From assembly GCA_910589195.1 (NCBI GenBank), contig CAJUTC010000002.1, positions 91,891 through 155,890 of the forward strand: a DNA stretch of 64,000 nucleotides, written 5' to 3'. A model generated the notes under the pieces. That model did not search any database. It saw only the letters and a list, made by a program, of their open reading frames with translations, and was not told where the DNA came from. Positions 1-7,767 of this stretch are shown here, one piece after another (the first letter of the stretch is position 1; each line of letters opens with the position of its first letter). Source of the stretch: an uncultured Lachnospiraceae bacterium (GTDB taxonomy: Bacteria; Bacillota; Clostridia; Lachnospirales; Lachnospiraceae). The position numbers and the translations under genes were made by a program.

Positions 1-150
1 GGCCGCATCAGAGCTTGTAGGAAAAAGAAAATGGAACAGGCACCTTGTAAAAATGGATACGGGTGCTGCAAAGCGGAGAAAAGGGCAAAAAAGAAGAAAG
101 GATATATGCAAACACAGATCATTTCCCCTTTGTGTTTGCGCCTCAAATGA
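1..150 (+). CDS. possible 3' end of an ORF entering from the left edge
   Basis: The frame is open from base 1 to a TGA at 148-150, giving about 49 residues that are Cys- and Lys-rich in the middle (CKNGYGCCKAEKR). I do not recognise it. It could be the tail of a real gene or chance coding; an internal ATG at 31 has no convincing ribosome site. The stop lies inside the hairpin that precedes the acyl-CoA dehydrogenase. Confidence 0.2.
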   Translation, partial: GRIRACRKKKMEQAPCKNGYGCCKAEKRAKKKKGYMQTQIISPLCLRLK

Positions 151-175
151 AAATGCATGCGTTTTCGCTTGAGGC
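140..175 (+). promoter_or_regulatory. hairpin immediately upstream of acyl-CoA dehydrogenase start
   Basis: GCCTCAA at 140-146 pairs with TTGAGGC at 169-175, and the inner GAAAATGC (149-156) pairs with GCGTTTTC with one wobble. The stem ends 12 bases before the ATG at 188. There is no T-run, so it is not a standard terminator. It may shape translation of the following gene, whose ribosome site is weak. Confidence 0.45.
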
Positions 176-187
176 ATGGTGTAAAAT

Positions 188-1327
188 ATGAACGGACTTT
201 ATAATATTACGGAAGATCAGCAAAGCTTAGTGGAATTGATACGGGACTTTATGACCAGGGAAATTAAGCCCCACGTGTTGGAATGGGAAAAAGAAGGACA
301 TTATCCAAAGGAAGTAATCCAGCAGGGAATTGAGATGGGGCTTCATATGATGCAGGTGCCGGAAGAATTTGGCGGAATGGGTCTGGATACCACCACCACT
401 GCGATGATGATTGAAGAAGGCGCTAAAGTAGAAAGCACCTTTATGGGCATGTTTAACGTTACCAGTATGGGTGGGAAAATCGTAATGGCGGCAGGAACCA
501 AGGAGCAGAAAGAGTATTATGCTAGCCTGCTGCAAAAGGGGTATATCAGCTCCTTCTGCCTGACGGAGCCGGATGCTGGTTCCGACAGCGCGGCCGTGCG
601 TACCAGCGCTGTAAAAAAGGGAGATCACTATATTATTAACGGAACAAAAATGTTTATTACCAATGCATCCCTGGCAGACGTATTTTTAGTGGTGGCCACA
701 CTGGACCCTTCAAAAGGCGCCAAGGGGCTGGCTACCTTTATAGTGGAAAAAGAACAAAGCGGCGTACAGATCGGAAAAAAGATCGATAAGATCGGTATGC
801 GCCTGTCCAATACGGCTGAGGTTATTTTTGACAATGTGGAAGTTCCGGCAAGTAATCTGATTGGCACAGAAGAAAGCGGGTTTGTAAATGCCATGAAAGT
901 GTTGACAGCTTCCCGTCCGATTATTGCAGCGTCCAGCTTAGGCGCCTGCCAGTTGGCGCGTGACTTGGCTATCCAGTATTCCAAAGAGCGGGTGGCATTC
1001 GGAAAACCCATTTGCGCAAAACAGATGATACAGGAAAAGCTGGCGAATATGGAAATTCTGATTCAGGCTGGCCGTGGCCTGGTATACAACGCAACTATGC
1101 TTTTGGATCAGGGAAAATCATGCAACAAAGAGGCGGCTATCGCAAAATGTTTTGTAACAGAAGCATACGGAAAAATTACGGATGACGCCCTTCAGATTTT
1201 TGGAGGATATGGTCTTTGTGATGAATACTTAATTTCCAAACTGTATCGGGATTCTAGGGTAAACCGGATTATTGAAGGCACCAATGAAATCCAGCGGGTG
1301 GTGATTTCCAAGGCTATGCTGCGCTAG
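188..1327 (+). CDS. acyl-CoA dehydrogenase (SCAD/Bcd family)
   Basis: A 379-residue cytoplasmic flavoprotein expected to oxidise an acyl-CoA to the 2-enoyl-CoA and pass electrons to Etf, or to run in reverse with an Etf partner. The family signature CLTEPDAGSD is present near residue 126. The C-terminal IIEGTNEIQR places the expected catalytic base at Glu363, the position used by short- and medium-chain dehydrogenases. Length is normal for the family. The ribosome site is poor and a hairpin sits just upstream. It opens a long run of CoA-ester genes; the matching etfBA pair is 15 kb downstream. Substrate chain cannot be read from the sequence. Confidence 0.93.
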   Translation: MNGLYNITEDQQSLVELIRDFMTREIKPHVLEWEKEGHYPKEVIQQGIEMGLHMMQVPEEFGGMGLDTTTTAMMIEEGAKVESTFMGMFNVTSMGGKIVMAAGTKEQKEYYASLLQKGYISSFCLTEPDAGSDSAAVRTSAVKKGDHYIINGTKMFITNASLADVFLVVATLDPSKGAKGLATFIVEKEQSGVQIGKKIDKIGMRLSNTAEVIFDNVEVPASNLIGTEESGFVNAMKVLTASRPIIAASSLGACQLARDLAIQYSKERVAFGKPICAKQMIQEKLANMEILIQAGRGLVYNATMLLDQGKSCNKEAAIAKCFVTEAYGKITDDALQIFGGYGLCDEYLISKLYRDSRVNRIIEGTNEIQRVVISKAMLR

Positions 1328-1428
1328 TGTACTGTACCATTGATATCTGTGAAACCAGATCCGGTTTGAATAGGGATTTTTCCAGCCGCCATGCTGTTTT
1401 CAGCCGTATTTTGCCTTTGACAGGCAAT

Positions 1429-1443
1429 GGGTTGTTTTAACCA
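1429..1443. promoter_or_regulatory. candidate operator, copy 1 of 4
   Basis: GGGTTGTTTTAACCA matches the 15-bp palindrome seen at 4045, 19443 and 23312 (consensus TGGTTRTTTTAACCA, half sites TGGTT/AACCA), with one change at the first base. It lies 172 bp before the first GntP permease and about 50 bp upstream of a possible -35, a position suited to activation. The two PucR-type regulators in this island are the obvious candidates to bind it; this is inference. Confidence 0.55.
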
Positions 1444-1493
1444 GAAAGGGCAGGAAATTAAATTGATATTTTTGTGACAAGTAACGTGGCTGT

Positions 1494-1521
1494 TTGACAG
1501 GTACTTTGTTATCATTATGGC
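1494..1521 (+). promoter_or_regulatory. possible promoter for first GntP permease
   Basis: A perfect -35 TTGACA (1494-1499) is followed after 16 bp by a weak -10 TATGGC. The weak -10 would fit a promoter that needs an activator bound at the palindrome at 1429. Confidence 0.4.
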
Positions 1522-1615
1522 ATAAACAGGTGCTATTTTGGAAGGTGGCTTGGCCAAATAAGGCTCAATGCCACAGGAAGGAAAATAGTGCCACAAGTAC
1601 GAAAGGGGTCATAAT

Positions 1616-2932
1616 ATGATTAGTTTACTCGGTATTGTAATTGGCTTGGCGCTCTTTATTTTGTTAGCTTATGTAGGCTACAACACAATAATTGTTGCCA
1701 TTGCCGCTGGGATGATGGTTGCAGTATTCGGCGGCTTAAATCCGTTTGAGGCGCTATCTTCTGCTTTTATGCCAAAGGCAGTAGGCTTTATGCAGGGATA
1801 TTTCCTGATTTTCCTGTTCAGCGCATTATTTGCCCGCTTTATGGGAGATTCCGGAGCAGCGCCGTCCATTGCCGTTAAGGTAGCCAGAATCGCAAAAAAA
1901 TCCAAAAACCCGGATATGCAGCGCTGGCTGGCAGTTATGGTGCTTCCTCTGATCCAGTTAATTCTTACATATGGCGGCGTAAATGTATTTGTAGTTGTAT
2001 TTATTCTGGTAGCCATTGCGCGTTCTCTGTTTAAAGAGTTGAATATTCCCTGGTGGATGTATTCCTGTTCCTGTTTAGGCTCCTCTACCGTAACCATTGG
2101 CATGCTGCCCGGATCTCCGCAGATTCAGAATATTATTCCCTGTGAGTATTTCCAGTCCACTACAATGGCGGCGCCTGTGCTTGGCATATTGTGTTCTCTG
2201 ATTACTTTTGCCATTGGATCCGGCTATATCTGGTGGCAGTGTAAACGTACGAATAACAAAGGGGAAGGCTTTATGCCTACCGGTGAATTAATTGACAAAG
2301 AAAAGCTGGCAGAAGTGAGCATCAAAAATGAAAAGCCTTTGTGGGCCTGCCTGCTTCCTATGATCGTAGTTATAGTAGTGCTGAATTTCTTAAAGCAGAG
2401 CGCTGTAGTTGCGCTGTTTTCCGGCTGCCTGGTGGCCTGGGTACTGTATGATCCCAGAAAGCAGGACTTAAAGAAAATTTTTTCCGGCGCAATGCCTCAG
2501 GCAATTATGCCGTTAATTACCGTTTGCTGTGCCTCTGGTTTCGGCGGAATCGTTTCTGCAGTGCCCGGGTTCCAGACCATCGTAAGCAGCTTGGATGCTC
2601 TGGGAACCAGCCCGTTAACCATTGTTTTAGTGGTTAATGTATGTTCCGGTATCTGTGGATCCGCATCTTCCGGTGAAAATATTGCGCTTCAGAATTTTGC
2701 AGACCGGTTTCTTGCAACCGGAATCCCAGGCCCCCAGCTCCACCGTCTGGTTGCCATGTCTTCCATCGGTTTGGATACCCTGCCTCACAGCGCTGGCGTT
2801 ATAACCATGCTGTCTACTACAAAGCTGACCCATAAGCAGGCGTATATCAATAACTTTATTTTATCATTGTTATTGCCAATTGTAATTGCCTGCTTTGCGG
2901 CTGTGCTGATTTCCATGGGATTCTATTTGTAA
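1616..2932 (+). CDS. GntP-family permease (copy 1)
   Basis: A 438-residue polytopic membrane protein, hydrophobic almost throughout with about a dozen predicted membrane spans and an early LAYVGYNTIIVAIAAGMMVA segment as in gluconate/hydroxy-acid:H+ symporters of the GntP family. The ATG follows AAAGGGG. It is one of three GntP-type carriers in this island (others at 7768 and 24147), each next to CoA-activation genes, so it probably imports the organic acid used by the cluster. Family members carry gluconate, glycerate or other small hydroxy acids; the actual substrate is unknown. A strong bidirectional terminator follows. Confidence 0.9.
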   Translation: MISLLGIVIGLALFILLAYVGYNTIIVAIAAGMMVAVFGGLNPFEALSSAFMPKAVGFMQGYFLIFLFSALFARFMGDSGAAPSIAVKVARIAKKSKNPDMQRWLAVMVLPLIQLILTYGGVNVFVVVFILVAIARSLFKELNIPWWMYSCSCLGSSTVTIGMLPGSPQIQNIIPCEYFQSTTMAAPVLGILCSLITFAIGSGYIWWQCKRTNNKGEGFMPTGELIDKEKLAEVSIKNEKPLWACLLPMIVVIVVLNFLKQSAVVALFSGCLVAWVLYDPRKQDLKKIFSGAMPQAIMPLITVCCASGFGGIVSAVPGFQTIVSSLDALGTSPLTIVLVVNVCSGICGSASSGENIALQNFADRFLATGIPGPQLHRLVAMSSIGLDTLPHSAGVITMLSTTKLTHKQAYINNFILSLLLPIVIACFAAVLISMGFYL

Positions 2933-3105
2933 ACCATAGCAGGAAACCTTCATGCCCCGCTTAGGGTGCTGCCATGAATGAAATGGGGGTTCCTGCGAAC
3001 CTCCGGGGGATGTACAGAAAACGGGTAAGGAAGATGCCGCTTTGCGGCCCCGCTTTCGCACAGTTCAGTGCCGGAGCACGGAACTTTCATAGGAAATTAG
3101 CAAAA

Positions 3106-3159
3106 AGAAAGAGCCGGAAGCCAAGTCCTCACGTTTGAGGAGCTGGCTTCTGGCTTTCT
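3106..3159. terminator. bidirectional terminator
   Basis: A long imperfect stem (AGAAAGAGCCGGAAGCC... pairing with ...GGCTTCTGGCTTTCT) around the loop near 3133, with A-rich and T-rich flanks on both sides. It separates the convergent GntP permease (+) and enoyl-CoA hydratase-like gene (-). Confidence 0.8.
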
Positions 3160-3168
3160 TATTTCTTG

Positions 3169-3972
3169 CTACTTGCCTTGGAATACAGGACGGCGTTTTT
3201 CCAGAAATGCATAGACGGCTTCGGCGTGATCAGCAGTATGGGTCAGGCGATCTGCACAGTCGGCTTCCATACTCATGCATTGGTATAAATCAGGATAGAA
3301 AATCCGGTTAATAGAAGCTTTGATTTCGGCATAAGCGCATGCGGGGCCGGCGGCAAGCTGGGACACCTGTTTGGTTACGGTTTCTTCCAGTTGTTCAGCC
3401 GGGACTGCCTGAGTGATAATCCCCATATGGGCGGCTTCCTTTCCAGTAAAACGCCGTCCTGTCATAAACAGATCCGTTGCTCTGGCTGGTCCTACCCGGC
3501 GGCTCAACATCAGAGAGCTGCCCATATCAGGCGCTAATCCGATTCCCACAAAGGCCATAGACATTTTCGCATTTTCTTCAGCAATAGAAAAATCGCAGGC
3601 CATTGCCAAACTCATGCCACCTCCGGCACAGGCTCCCTCGATCTGGCATATTATCGGTTTTTCCGTCTGGCGGATGGTTAGAATCAGGCGGTTTAATTTG
3701 GCCATATTAATTTTTGTTTCCGTTTCCGGACGAATACCCTTAGCATAGCAGTCAACCCGTTTTTTCATGGAAGTAATATCGCCTCCGGCGCAGAAACGTC
3801 CTCCGGCGCCTTGAAACAGAATAACTCTGATATCCGGATCGAAACGGTATTGTTCCAGAACTTCATGGATCTCCGCAGCCATCGGTTGGCTTAAGGCGTT
3901 TAATTTTGCAGGGTCGTTGAGAAGAATTTGTCCTACTTGCCCGGTAATTGATGCTTGAATAAATTGGTACAT
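3169..3972 (-). CDS. crotonase-fold protein (enoyl-CoA hydratase/isomerase family), atypical active site
   Basis: A 267-residue crotonase family member. The oxyanion-hole region FCAGGD (60-65) and the helix EGACAGGGM (112-120) are clear. The two Glu residues of classical enoyl-CoA hydratase (Glu144 and Glu164 of the rat enzyme) align with Ser121 and Phe141, while Asp149 in APDMG sits where PaaG-type isomerases keep a catalytic Asp. It is therefore more likely an isomerase or another crotonase reaction than a simple hydratase. AGGAGG lies 5-6 bases before the ATG. It diverges from the flavoprotein at 4383, with the shared operator-like palindrome 73 bp upstream of its start. Confidence 0.88.
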   Translation of the reverse strand: MYQFIQASITGQVGQILLNDPAKLNALSQPMAAEIHEVLEQYRFDPDIRVILFQGAGGRFCAGGDITSMKKRVDCYAKGIRPETETKINMAKLNRLILTIRQTEKPIICQIEGACAGGGMSLAMACDFSIAEENAKMSMAFVGIGLAPDMGSSLMLSRRVGPARATDLFMTGRRFTGKEAAHMGIITQAVPAEQLEETVTKQVSQLAAGPACAYAEIKASINRIFYPDLYQCMSMEADCADRLTHTADHAEAVYAFLEKRRPVFQGK

Positions 3973-4044
3973 GTAACCTCCTCCTTGTAATTGCTGCTGT
4001 TATCTAAAATTATAAAGGGACTTTGAATAACCAGCAGGCTGTTT

Positions 4045-4059
4045 TGGTTGTTTTAACCA
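4045..4059. promoter_or_regulatory. candidate operator, copy 2 of 4
   Basis: Exact TGGTTGTTTTAACCA. It is 73 bp upstream of the minus-strand crotonase gene and 323 bp upstream of the plus-strand flavoprotein, so it could control both divergent transcripts. Confidence 0.6.
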
Positions 4060-4277
4060 GTATAGCGGATAAAAAGAAAAGATACATCAGTGAAAACGCA
4101 GATAATAAAAAATCGGAATGGAGAAAACACTGGATATTTTATACATATGGAGAAATCTACAAAATGGAGGAATACAAATCCGGTTGTTCTTTGTGCAGTT
4201 CAACATAGATAAAAATTTGACGAACTGTTAAAGTATAGGAAACGTCATAAATAGTTTCCTTATGACATTTGCTGCGC

Positions 4278-4322
4278 CGATTTTTGCAGTGTGAAAAGGC
4301 GGAATATACCTTGCAAAAATCG
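4278..4322 (+). promoter_or_regulatory. structured 5' leader hairpin
   Basis: CGATTTTTGCA (4278-4288) is perfectly complementary to TGCAAAAATCG (4312-4322) around a 23-nt loop, ending 60 bp before the flavoprotein start. There is no T-tail after it. It could be an attenuator, an mRNA-stabilising stem or a protein site. Confidence 0.4.
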
Positions 4323-4382
4323 CGGGCATCCGTTTTAGATTGTATCGCAAGAAGATTTGCGTATGAAAAAGGAGGATTTGAC

Positions 4383-5363
4383 ATGATTCAGACGAAGTTT
4401 ACAAAGATGTTCGGAATTGAAAAACCAATTGTGCAAGGCGGTATGCAACATTTAGGGATTTCTGACTTTGCATCCATTGTGTGCAATGCAGGCGGGATGG
4501 GAACTATCAATATTACCTGCTATCCGGGGATTGAGGAGTTTCATGAAGATGTGGTTAAAATGAAATCTTTGACGGATAAGCCATTTATTGTAAACATTTC
4601 TCTGGTTCCGGATTTAACAAAAGGCGAAGAAATCTTTCAATATATTGATGTATGCGCCCGTGAAGAGGTTGCGGCAATTGAGTTTGCAGGCGCTTCCCCG
4701 GTGGAATTTATGCCTGCATGCAAAGAGGCCGGGATTAAAGTAATCCATAAAAGCCCCAATGCAAAAGTAGCGGCAAGCATGGCAAGAAAGGGCGCCGATG
4801 TGATCACCATAGCAGGTTATGAGGTAGCCGGACATCCTAGTATGGATGGAATCGGAACCTTTGTCCTTGCAAATAAGGCGGCTAAAGTATGCGCAGAATA
4901 CGGAGTGCCTGTGCTGGCGGCAGGCGGGGTTGCAGACGGGAAAGGATTGGCCGCAGCGTTAGCTTTAGGGGCAGAAGGCGTGGTAATGGGAACCCGGTTT
5001 GTAGCCACCACCGAATGCCCGATTTCTGATAACCATAAGCAGTGGCTTTTGGATCACACGGAAAAGGATACTGCCCTGACACAGAAATCCATCCATAATA
5101 TGGCCCGTGTTGCCAATAATATGGCGGCAAAGCTTACGCTTGAAATGGAAGCCAGGGGAACCACCCTTCAAGAGCTGATGACAGTAATTTCCGGGAAAAT
5201 CAGTAAGCAGTGCTACAAAAACGGCAACGTGGACGGCGGAATCTATGCGGTAGGGCCTGCAATGGGATTAATTGATGAGATTAAGACCGTACAAAAATTG
5301 ATGGACGATATGGTAGCAGAGGCGGAAGACGTAATCGGAAGCTTAAAGGCACAGATCGTATAG
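4383..5363 (+). CDS. nitronate monooxygenase / FabK-like FMN oxidoreductase (copy 1)
   Basis: A 326-residue TIM-barrel flavoprotein. The N-terminal KPIVQGGMQ, the GGMGTIN strand and the C-terminal phosphate loop AAGGVADGKG...LGAEGVVMGTRF are characteristic. The catalytic His of the family is His151 in GYEVAGHPS; the flanking residues differ from the usual GGHxG. The start at 4383 is chosen because AAAGGAGGA lies 5 bases upstream and the family N-terminus begins here. Members include nitronate monooxygenases and FabK-type enoyl reductases; placed beside CoA-transferases, an enoyl-CoA-reductase-like role is as plausible as nitro-compound oxidation. Only 86 bp separate it from the next gene. Confidence 0.88.
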   Translation: MIQTKFTKMFGIEKPIVQGGMQHLGISDFASIVCNAGGMGTINITCYPGIEEFHEDVVKMKSLTDKPFIVNISLVPDLTKGEEIFQYIDVCAREEVAAIEFAGASPVEFMPACKEAGIKVIHKSPNAKVAASMARKGADVITIAGYEVAGHPSMDGIGTFVLANKAAKVCAEYGVPVLAAGGVADGKGLAAALALGAEGVVMGTRFVATTECPISDNHKQWLLDHTEKDTALTQKSIHNMARVANNMAAKLTLEMEARGTTLQELMTVISGKISKQCYKNGNVDGGIYAVGPAMGLIDEIKTVQKLMDDMVAEAEDVIGSLKAQIV

Positions 5364-5449
5364 AAGGAAAATAAAAAACGGAAAATCAGAAAACTTGTAT
5401 GAGTAAAAGCGATATAGAACATTTGCAGTGGAAACAATTGGAGGAAGAA

Positions 5450-6727
5450 ATGACAGAAAACACCAACTACAGGCCACTAGAGGGCATTCAGATTGTGGAG
5501 CTTTCTACAATGGTGGCAGCCGGCTCCTGCGGCAGGATGCTGGCAGATTGGGGCGCTGACGTAATTAAGGTAGAAAGTTCAAGCGGAGATATGTTCCGCA
5601 ATTTCCCGAAGACTTTTTTTGTTCCCTGTACCATGGACGAAAACCCGCTGTTTGATAACTTAAACGCGGGAAAACGGGGAATCGTATTAAATTTGAAAAC
5701 GCCGGAAGGCATGGAAGCCATGCACCGGATGCTGGAGAAGGCCGACGTATTCCTTACCAATACCAGGCCGAAAGCCCTGAAACGGCTGGGACTTGACTAC
5801 GAAACCTTAAAAGAGAAGTATCCCAAACTGATCATGGCAAATGTAAACGGCTTCGGAGAAAAGGGGCCGAAAAAAGACAATCCCGGCTTTGACACGGTAG
5901 CATTTTGGGCTAGCAGCGGGTTTAACGCCGATATGATGGTGGAAGGCCCGGGAAGCTATCCGGTATACAGTTCCGCCGGCCCGGGGGATATTGTGACAGC
6001 CATGGGTCTTTGCTATGCCATTACCGCAGCCTTATTTAAGCGCACACAGACAGGTCTTGGAGATCACGTAAGCAGTTCTCTTTATGGAACCGCATTGTGG
6101 TGCTTCCATATTATGGCGGTAGCTACTGAGGAACAGTACGGATATACATATCCGAAAACCAGAGAAAACAGTGCCCCCACCGGAGCACCTTTTCGGACGA
6201 AAGATAATGAGTGGGTTATGACGACCCTTCTGCAGATTGAAAAGCAGTGGCCCATTCTCTGCAACGCATTGGGCGTTCCAGAGCTGGGAACCGATCCAAA
6301 GTATAATACAGCCTTGCAGCAGAGGAAACCGGAGATCCGCAAGTATCTGATGGAACGGTTTGCTGAAATTTACGCAACCAAGACAGCGGATGAGTGGTGT
6401 GAGATTTTGACTAAGGCGGATATTGTAAATGATAAGCTGGCCCACTATAAAGATATGGAACACAGTGAACAGGCCTGGGCCAATGAATATATCCATGAGG
6501 TTACCTGCCCTAACGGCAAGAAATCCATCCTAGTCCGTCCGGCCATGCGCAGTGAAAAGATGGGAATTCCTGCATGGAAGCGTGGGCCTATGCTGGGAGA
6601 GCATACAGAAGCCGTATTAGAAGAATACGGGTATACCAGAGAACAGATCCAGGAGATGGAAGCAAAGGATGCAGCCGTGCAGTTGGACGTATCCCAATAC
6701 CAACATCTGGATGAAGAGGAATCGTAA
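5450..6727 (+). CDS. family III CoA-transferase (CaiB/BaiF; FldA/HadA-like), copy 1
   Basis: A 425-residue cytoplasmic enzyme that should move CoA between an acyl-CoA donor and a free carboxylic acid. RPLEGIQIVEL opens the fold, and Asp180 in GPGDIV aligns with the nucleophilic Asp of the family. Overall pattern (DVFLTNTRPKALKRLGLDYE, YPKLIMANVNGFGEKGP) is closest to the transferases used for 2-hydroxy acids and aryl-lactates (HadA, FldA), but no 2-hydroxyacyl-CoA dehydratase is present here. I start at 5450 because GGAGGA lies 4 bases before; an ATG at 5399 in frame has no good site. It lies between the two flavoprotein paralogues. Confidence 0.9.
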   Translation: MTENTNYRPLEGIQIVELSTMVAAGSCGRMLADWGADVIKVESSSGDMFRNFPKTFFVPCTMDENPLFDNLNAGKRGIVLNLKTPEGMEAMHRMLEKADVFLTNTRPKALKRLGLDYETLKEKYPKLIMANVNGFGEKGPKKDNPGFDTVAFWASSGFNADMMVEGPGSYPVYSSAGPGDIVTAMGLCYAITAALFKRTQTGLGDHVSSSLYGTALWCFHIMAVATEEQYGYTYPKTRENSAPTGAPFRTKDNEWVMTTLLQIEKQWPILCNALGVPELGTDPKYNTALQQRKPEIRKYLMERFAEIYATKTADEWCEILTKADIVNDKLAHYKDMEHSEQAWANEYIHEVTCPNGKKSILVRPAMRSEKMGIPAWKRGPMLGEHTEAVLEEYGYTREQIQEMEAKDAAVQLDVSQYQHLDEEES

Positions 6728-6737
6728 GGAGGAAGCT

Positions 6738-7706
6738 ATGAAGACAAGATTAACCCAAATGCTTGGGATTCGGTATCCCATTATGCAGGGAGGCATGCAG
6801 AATATAGGAACCCCAATTCTGGCTTCTGCCGTTTCCAATGCTGGTGGATTAGGCACAATTAACGCCACAATCTATCCGAAATTAGAAGATTTGCAGGAAG
6901 CAATCCGAGAAACAAAAGAACGGACAAACCAGCCGTTTTGCGTGAATATTTCCCTTCTTCCTGGTGTGTCTGTGGGGGATGCCACAAAAGATGTGATCCG
7001 GCTTTGTGGCCAAGAAGGGGTAGCTGTAATTGAAACGGCAGGAACTAGCCCAAAGGAGCTGGTTCCCCTGATTCATGAGGCAGGCGTCCTTCATTTTCAT
7101 AAGGTTCCTACTATAAAGCATGCTTTAAGTGCAGAGCGTGCCGGTGTGGACGGTGTGGAAGTGGTAGGATATGAGTGCGGAGGACATCCGGGAGCTCAGG
7201 GGTTAGGTTCTATTGTCCTGACCAATAAGGCAGCGAAAAAGTGCCGGATTCCGGTAATTGCCGGAGGCGGCTATGTGGACGGCTTCGGATTGGCGGCAGC
7301 TTTGGCTATGGGCGCGGAGGGGGTTGTTTTGGGAACCCGGTTTGTAGCGGTAAAAGAATGCCCCGTTCATGATAATTTTAAGCAGTGGGTAGTAGACGCG
7401 GAAGAAACCGATACCGTACTTTGCCAAAAGTCCATCCGGAATATGGTTCGCGTTGCGGATAATGCCACAGCAAGGGAATGTTTAGAGTTAGAAAAGGATC
7501 CGGAAATTACAGTTGAAAAACTGATGCCGGTAATTCAGGGAACCAGGGGAAGAACCTGCTACGCAAACGGTGATACAGACGGATGCCTGTTCCCCATAGG
7601 GACCTGCGTCGGACTGATTGAAACCATTCCTTCTGTGGAAGAGGTAATACAAAGCATGATAATGGAATATGAGCAGGCGATGAAACGCTTGCAGGGAATC
7701 GGTTAA
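6738..7706 (+). CDS. nitronate monooxygenase / FabK-like FMN oxidoreductase (copy 2)
   Basis: A 322-residue paralogue of the protein at 4383, with YPIMQGGMQ, GGLGTIN, IAGGGYVDGFG and LGTRFVAVKECP. His150 lies in the canonical GYECGGHPG context. AAGGAGG is placed just before the ATG, 10 bp after the CoA-transferase stop, so the three genes 4383-7706 form one operon with the next permease. Two paralogues flanking one CoA-transferase suggests two related flavin steps on the same substrate or a heteromer; function beyond the family is unknown. Confidence 0.88.
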   Translation: MKTRLTQMLGIRYPIMQGGMQNIGTPILASAVSNAGGLGTINATIYPKLEDLQEAIRETKERTNQPFCVNISLLPGVSVGDATKDVIRLCGQEGVAVIETAGTSPKELVPLIHEAGVLHFHKVPTIKHALSAERAGVDGVEVVGYECGGHPGAQGLGSIVLTNKAAKKCRIPVIAGGGYVDGFGLAAALAMGAEGVVLGTRFVAVKECPVHDNFKQWVVDAEETDTVLCQKSIRNMVRVADNATARECLELEKDPEITVEKLMPVIQGTRGRTCYANGDTDGCLFPIGTCVGLIETIPSVEEVIQSMIMEYEQAMKRLQGIG

Positions 7707-7767
7707 ACGGAGAAAAAGGGCAGTAAGCCTTTGGTTTCGGCGTTTCGCAAATGAGAAGGAGAATGTT

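Larger units (their letters stand above)
3973..4382. other. 410-bp divergent regulatory interval
   Basis: No gene is evident. The interval holds the palindromic operator candidate at 4045-4059, an inverted repeat GGAAAC...GTTTCC at 4238-4259 overlapping GTCATAA...TTATGAC, and a larger 11-bp stem at 4278-4322. A TTGACG at 4217 lacks a well-spaced -10. Confidence 0.6.

Noticed and set aside
2614..2638. A further operator-like AACCA...TGGTT pair inside the first GntP gene
   Set aside because: The half sites are in the wrong orientation and spacing and lie within coding sequence for a membrane span.
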